NCBI GenBank assembly: GCA_018894105.1
Contig: CM032123.1
Coordinates: 3,039,001-3,103,000 of the forward strand
Source: Jacaranda mimosifolia
Taxonomy: Eukaryota; Streptophyta; Magnoliopsida; Lamiales; Bignoniaceae
DNA: 64,000 nucleotides
Reading direction: 5' to 3'
Part shown: piece by piece, positions 61,141 to 64,000 of the stretch
Position numbering within the stretch: the first letter of the stretch is position 1
Layout of the letters: the number at the start of each line of letters is the position of its first letter
The notes under the pieces: generated by a model
Database searches by the model: none
The model's input: only the letters and a program-made list of their open reading frames with translations
What the model was told of the DNA's origin: nothing
Made by a program: the position numbers and the translations under genes

Positions 61141-61622
61141 AAAAAGAGTTGAGAAAAATGTCTTAAATTGAGGTTGCAGAGGGGTGGTTGCAGTGGCTGA
61201 TGGCGGCGTTTGCAGGGCTGTGATTTTAATGCATCCGAACACAAAGACAGAGAATTCAATTCAAGCGAGAAAGAAAGAGGGGAAAATCAACGAACTCCTT
61301 TTTTGTGTCTTCATTCTTTTCTCTTAACCTAAATTTTGATGGTGAAAAAAGCTGCAAAAAAAGAACAAAACAACCCCCCAAGAATCACACACACACACAC
61401 ACACACACAGAAACACACAGTGTGTCAGCGGGCAGAATTAGCAGAAGAAAACAGTCTCCAGTGTCCCCCCACCTACAAAAATACTTCTTAGTATGACTAG
61501 CTTTACTATAGTAGTAAACTAGTCCCATAATTCATTTGACAGTTCTAGCCCGAGGTTTTCTCCTGTTTGCTAATGGATTTTCTCTCGAAATTGAGCTTAG
61601 AATCGGCTTGTCGGGGTGGAAA
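61141..61622 (+). promoter_or_regulatory. Probable 5' leader of SRS gene
   Basis: Mixed-composition, GA/AG-rich sequence preceding the SRS ATG, with an (AC)n run at 61387-61409. It includes short upstream ATGs, such as AAAATGTCTTAAATT near 61157, which is immediately stopped. No transcription start can be read directly. Confidence 0.4.
61387..61409. repeat. (AC)n microsatellite
   Basis: Perfect AC run in the probable 5' leader of the SRS gene. Confidence 0.9.
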
Positions 61623-62942
61623 ATGTCTGGGTTTTTCTCACTAGGTGGTAATAAAGAACAAGAACAAGAACAAGACACTAATTATAGCTTGTTTCTGTTC
61701 AAGAACGAGGAGATCTACAACAAGGGTTTTGAGTTATGGCAGCAGTATTATCAATTGCACCATCAAAGACTTCAGTCTCATCATCAGCTACAAAGTACTC
61801 AAGATGTGGAGTTTTCTATCGGGCCGAGCAGCAGTAGCAGACGGAACAATATAAATATCAACGGTGATAGTATTGCTGATGAGCCTTCGAATTTTCGGGT
61901 GATGAGTCAAGGAAGAAGTGGAAACGACGTAATTAACTGTCAAGATTGTGGGAATCAAGCCAAGAAAGATTGTTTGCATATGAGGTGTAGGACTTGCTGT
62001 AAGAGCCGGGGCTTTCCATGCCAAACCCACGTGAAGAGCACGTGGGTTCCCGCGGCCAAACGCCGGGAGAGGCTGCAGATGCTGCAAGATCAACAACGTG
62101 TGACGATCGGAGGGGAGAATAGTAAACGGCTGAGAGAGAATATTCCGGGCGGCGGTGGAGGTACTGGAGCTTCTACTAGTATTTCACGTTTGCTCTCTTA
62201 ACACTTTAGGTGATGTTTGTGGGTTTTAATACAGAAAAACATCTGAAAAATTTTGAAAAAAAAAATGATGGGCTCCATTGATCTGATGGGGTTTGAATTC
62301 TTGAAAATATAGGTCATTTAAGAAGCTCCATAAAATCAAAGACAGGAAAATAATGAGTAAAAATTTATTGTACTAGTGTTGCAATAATATCCTTTTTCTA
62401 GTTTACTGTTGCAGAGTAAAACTGACGCAAATAAAGTCCAAAAGGAATTAGAAAAAGAAAAATTCTTTGAATTTATCTTTTCCCATTAAAGATTTTTTGC
62501 TTTTTGTTCTGATTATTATTTTCTTGGTTGGGGGTGGGGGGGGGGGGGACTAGGGTTTGAGTTGGCACATTTTCCAGCAGAAGTGAATTCTCCAGCGGTT
62601 TTTCGCTGCGTGAGAGTGAGTGCAGTGGATGAGGCGGAGGAGCATTTGGCTTATCAGACTGCTGTCAACATTGGAGGCCATGTTTTCAAGGGAATTCTCT
62701 ACGATCAAGGCCCCGAAAGCCGGTACCCTGGTGGTGGCCCCGGAGAGACCTCCTCCGGCTGTCGAGGAGGATCACAACATCAGCCGCTTGATCTCATCAC
62801 CGCGGCCGCCGCGACGACCAACTCCCCCGCCGCTGCCACCACTAGCAACCTGAATGCGGCGATGCTTGACCCTTCAATTTATCCTGCTCAGATTAGCGGT
62901 TTCATGGCGGGTACGCAATTCTTCCTACCACCAAGACCTTGA
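61623..62942 (+). CDS. SHI/STY/LRP1-family (SRS) zinc-finger transcription factor
   Basis: Two exons. Exon 1 starts at ATG 61623 (MSGFFSLGG, the family N-terminus). Exon 2 is 62554-62942. The acceptor is ACTAG|GG. Three GT donors share the required phase 1: exon 1 ending at 62160, 62178 or 62187. The last gives 317 residues and the best family-like joint. The RING-like C3HC3H zinc finger spans residues ~106-136 ([27 protein letters not shown]), followed by [12 protein letters not shown]. Exon 2 encodes the IGGH (IXGH) dimerisation domain: [40 protein letters not shown]. The end is [16 protein letters not shown] proteins activate YUCCA-type auxin biosynthesis genes in gynoecium, stamen and lateral-root development. 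The acceptor is directly preceded by a G-run. Confidence 0.94.
62536..62548. repeat. G13 run beside the SRS 3' splice site
   Basis: Thirteen G, preceded by GGGGGT, end five bases before the first exon 2 base. The usual pyrimidine tract is displaced upstream to about 62500-62525. Confidence 0.9.
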
Positions 62943-64000
62943 GAAGTAGAAATTTCTTTCTTTCCTTCAACTCTAACGTGAGATTTCCGTTTGTTGCTGG
63001 TAATATTTTAAGCCTATATTTTTGACAACCATATTTGAAGGAAAGAAGTAGGTCAAGACGTACGGTGTAAGAAGAAAGGCCTTGGGATGTTATTGCGTAT
63101 TATTTTTGTTCGAATTTCAATTATGATTTTGTGCATTTGTTTAGTTAAATTTGGTCTCAATGAAAAACCCTTTCTTTCTTAATGCTTTTGGTTGAAGCAA
63201 CAAATGGATTTTCCATTTTTTTTTTTTTAAATTTTATACACAATATATATTTGAAAAAATATGTGAAATTGGATGCTTCTATTCCACCGTTTCTTGCTAG
63301 TTAAATCGGGAGGAAAGTAGGCGAGGAGGTATATATATAGTTGGTTTTGCTCTATCATTTTGTTTAGCATTCTTTTCCGGATTCAATAAAAAGAAAATTG
63401 GTTGTTGGCGGATGAACTAGCATCTCACGTCTTCCATGCACTGACAAATGATATACCAAAAGAGCGAACCTCAAACCTGAGGATATCGATGCTGTTGAAT
63501 TAATTAACCACTTAATATGGTGATAGCATATATTTACGGTTTGTTTGCTTCATTGGATAAAACTGGATAGATCAATTTTTAAGTTTTAATTTTAGTTTGC
63601 TTTATATTTTTATGGTTCATGATATCTTTGTGGTTCGATGTGATATCATGGGCCAGGTTAGTTTATGGATAAATATATCTTGGCCTGATCTATTTTTCAT
63701 CTTTTTAAATTTGATCTGATAAAGAATGAAAATGATATTTTTACCTTCATAAAAATTCTATCCTCAACGTTTTTTGCCAAATTTTGGAAATTTACCTTTA
63801 TTAGAAGTTAGGATATTTTCGACATTACAAAGTGTAATCACATCGAACAATCTTGTCTACCAAACATTAGATAGTATTAAGCATAGGATATCATTAATTT
63901 TTAAAATTTAAGTAAATAATAGATTACATGATTTAGAATTCTATTTTTAATTTATGTATCACTAGTATATTAATTTCTTCTAATCCTATGTGCCCAAGTA
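62943..64000. other. 3' flank of SRS gene and intergenic DNA
   Basis: Probable 3' UTR for the first ~200 bases, then AT-rich DNA with no reading frame or repeat I can support. Confidence 0.4.

Noticed and set aside
61788..62096. 102-codon minus-strand frame
   Set aside because: Antisense to SRS exon 1.
1..64000. CRISPR arrays, rRNA genes, bacterial-type operons, LTR retrotransposons with paired LTRs
   Set aside because: None seen. Repeats here are MITE, SINE or simple-sequence in nature, and the direct repeat pair at 30980-31312 is too short and too close to be LTRs of a full element.

Overview
The window is nuclear DNA from a flowering plant, very probably a eudicot. It holds split genes with GT-AG introns, a nuclear-type tRNA, and long AT-rich intergenic DNA full of short non-autonomous transposons and tRNA-derived SINEs. 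The C-terminus of the B-class MADS gene is of the DEFICIENS/euAP3 type and very close to asterid DEF proteins, so an asterid (perhaps Lamiales) is my best guess. That placement is inference.

Layout: (1) 1-1955, + strand, 3' part of a calcium-binding-type TPR protein gene. (2) 3045-3332, a small secreted peptide gene. (3) 3600-3824, an unexplained minus-strand reading frame beside a nuclear tRNA-Glu(CTC) gene (3883-3955, minus). (4) 6871-8441, an RS/CCHC zinc-knuckle nucleic-acid-binding protein (GIS2/HEXBP type), 3 exons. (5) 10329-10849, a secreted Gly- and Cys-rich protein whose frame is interrupted once. (6) 13448-18341, an SH3P2-like SH3-domain protein, 10 exons, with one GC-AG intron and a triplicated repeat in intron 4. 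(7) 18530-19325, minus, two exon-like blocks of an unidentified gene. (8) 25662-26749, minus, a double B-box (BBX20/21-type) transcription factor, 3 exons. (9) 38713-41413, minus, a complete seven-exon DEFICIENS/AP3 MADS-box gene. (10) 45646-50923, coatomer alpha subunit, 3 exons. (11) 61623-62942, a SHI/STY/LRP1 (SRS) zinc-finger transcription factor, 2 exons.

The genes do not form one pathway. They are a mix of housekeeping functions (COPI coat, SH3P2-like trafficking, RNA binding) and developmental regulators (DEF, SRS, BBX). Intergenic stretches of 10-12 kb (26.8-38.7 kb and 50.9-61.1 kb) have no supportable gene. They hold hAT-like and Tourist-like MITEs with readable target-site duplications, SINEs with pol III box-like motifs, one LINE RNase H relic, and long homopolymer runs.

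I found no clearly new multi-gene system. The observations most worth a second look are the unidentified minus-strand exons at 18.5-19.3 kb, the GC-AG intron of the SH3P2-like gene, the broken Cys-rich secreted protein, the acidic-DY secreted peptide, the G-run against the SRS 3' splice site, and a MITE nested in another MITE with a paralogous empty site in this same window.
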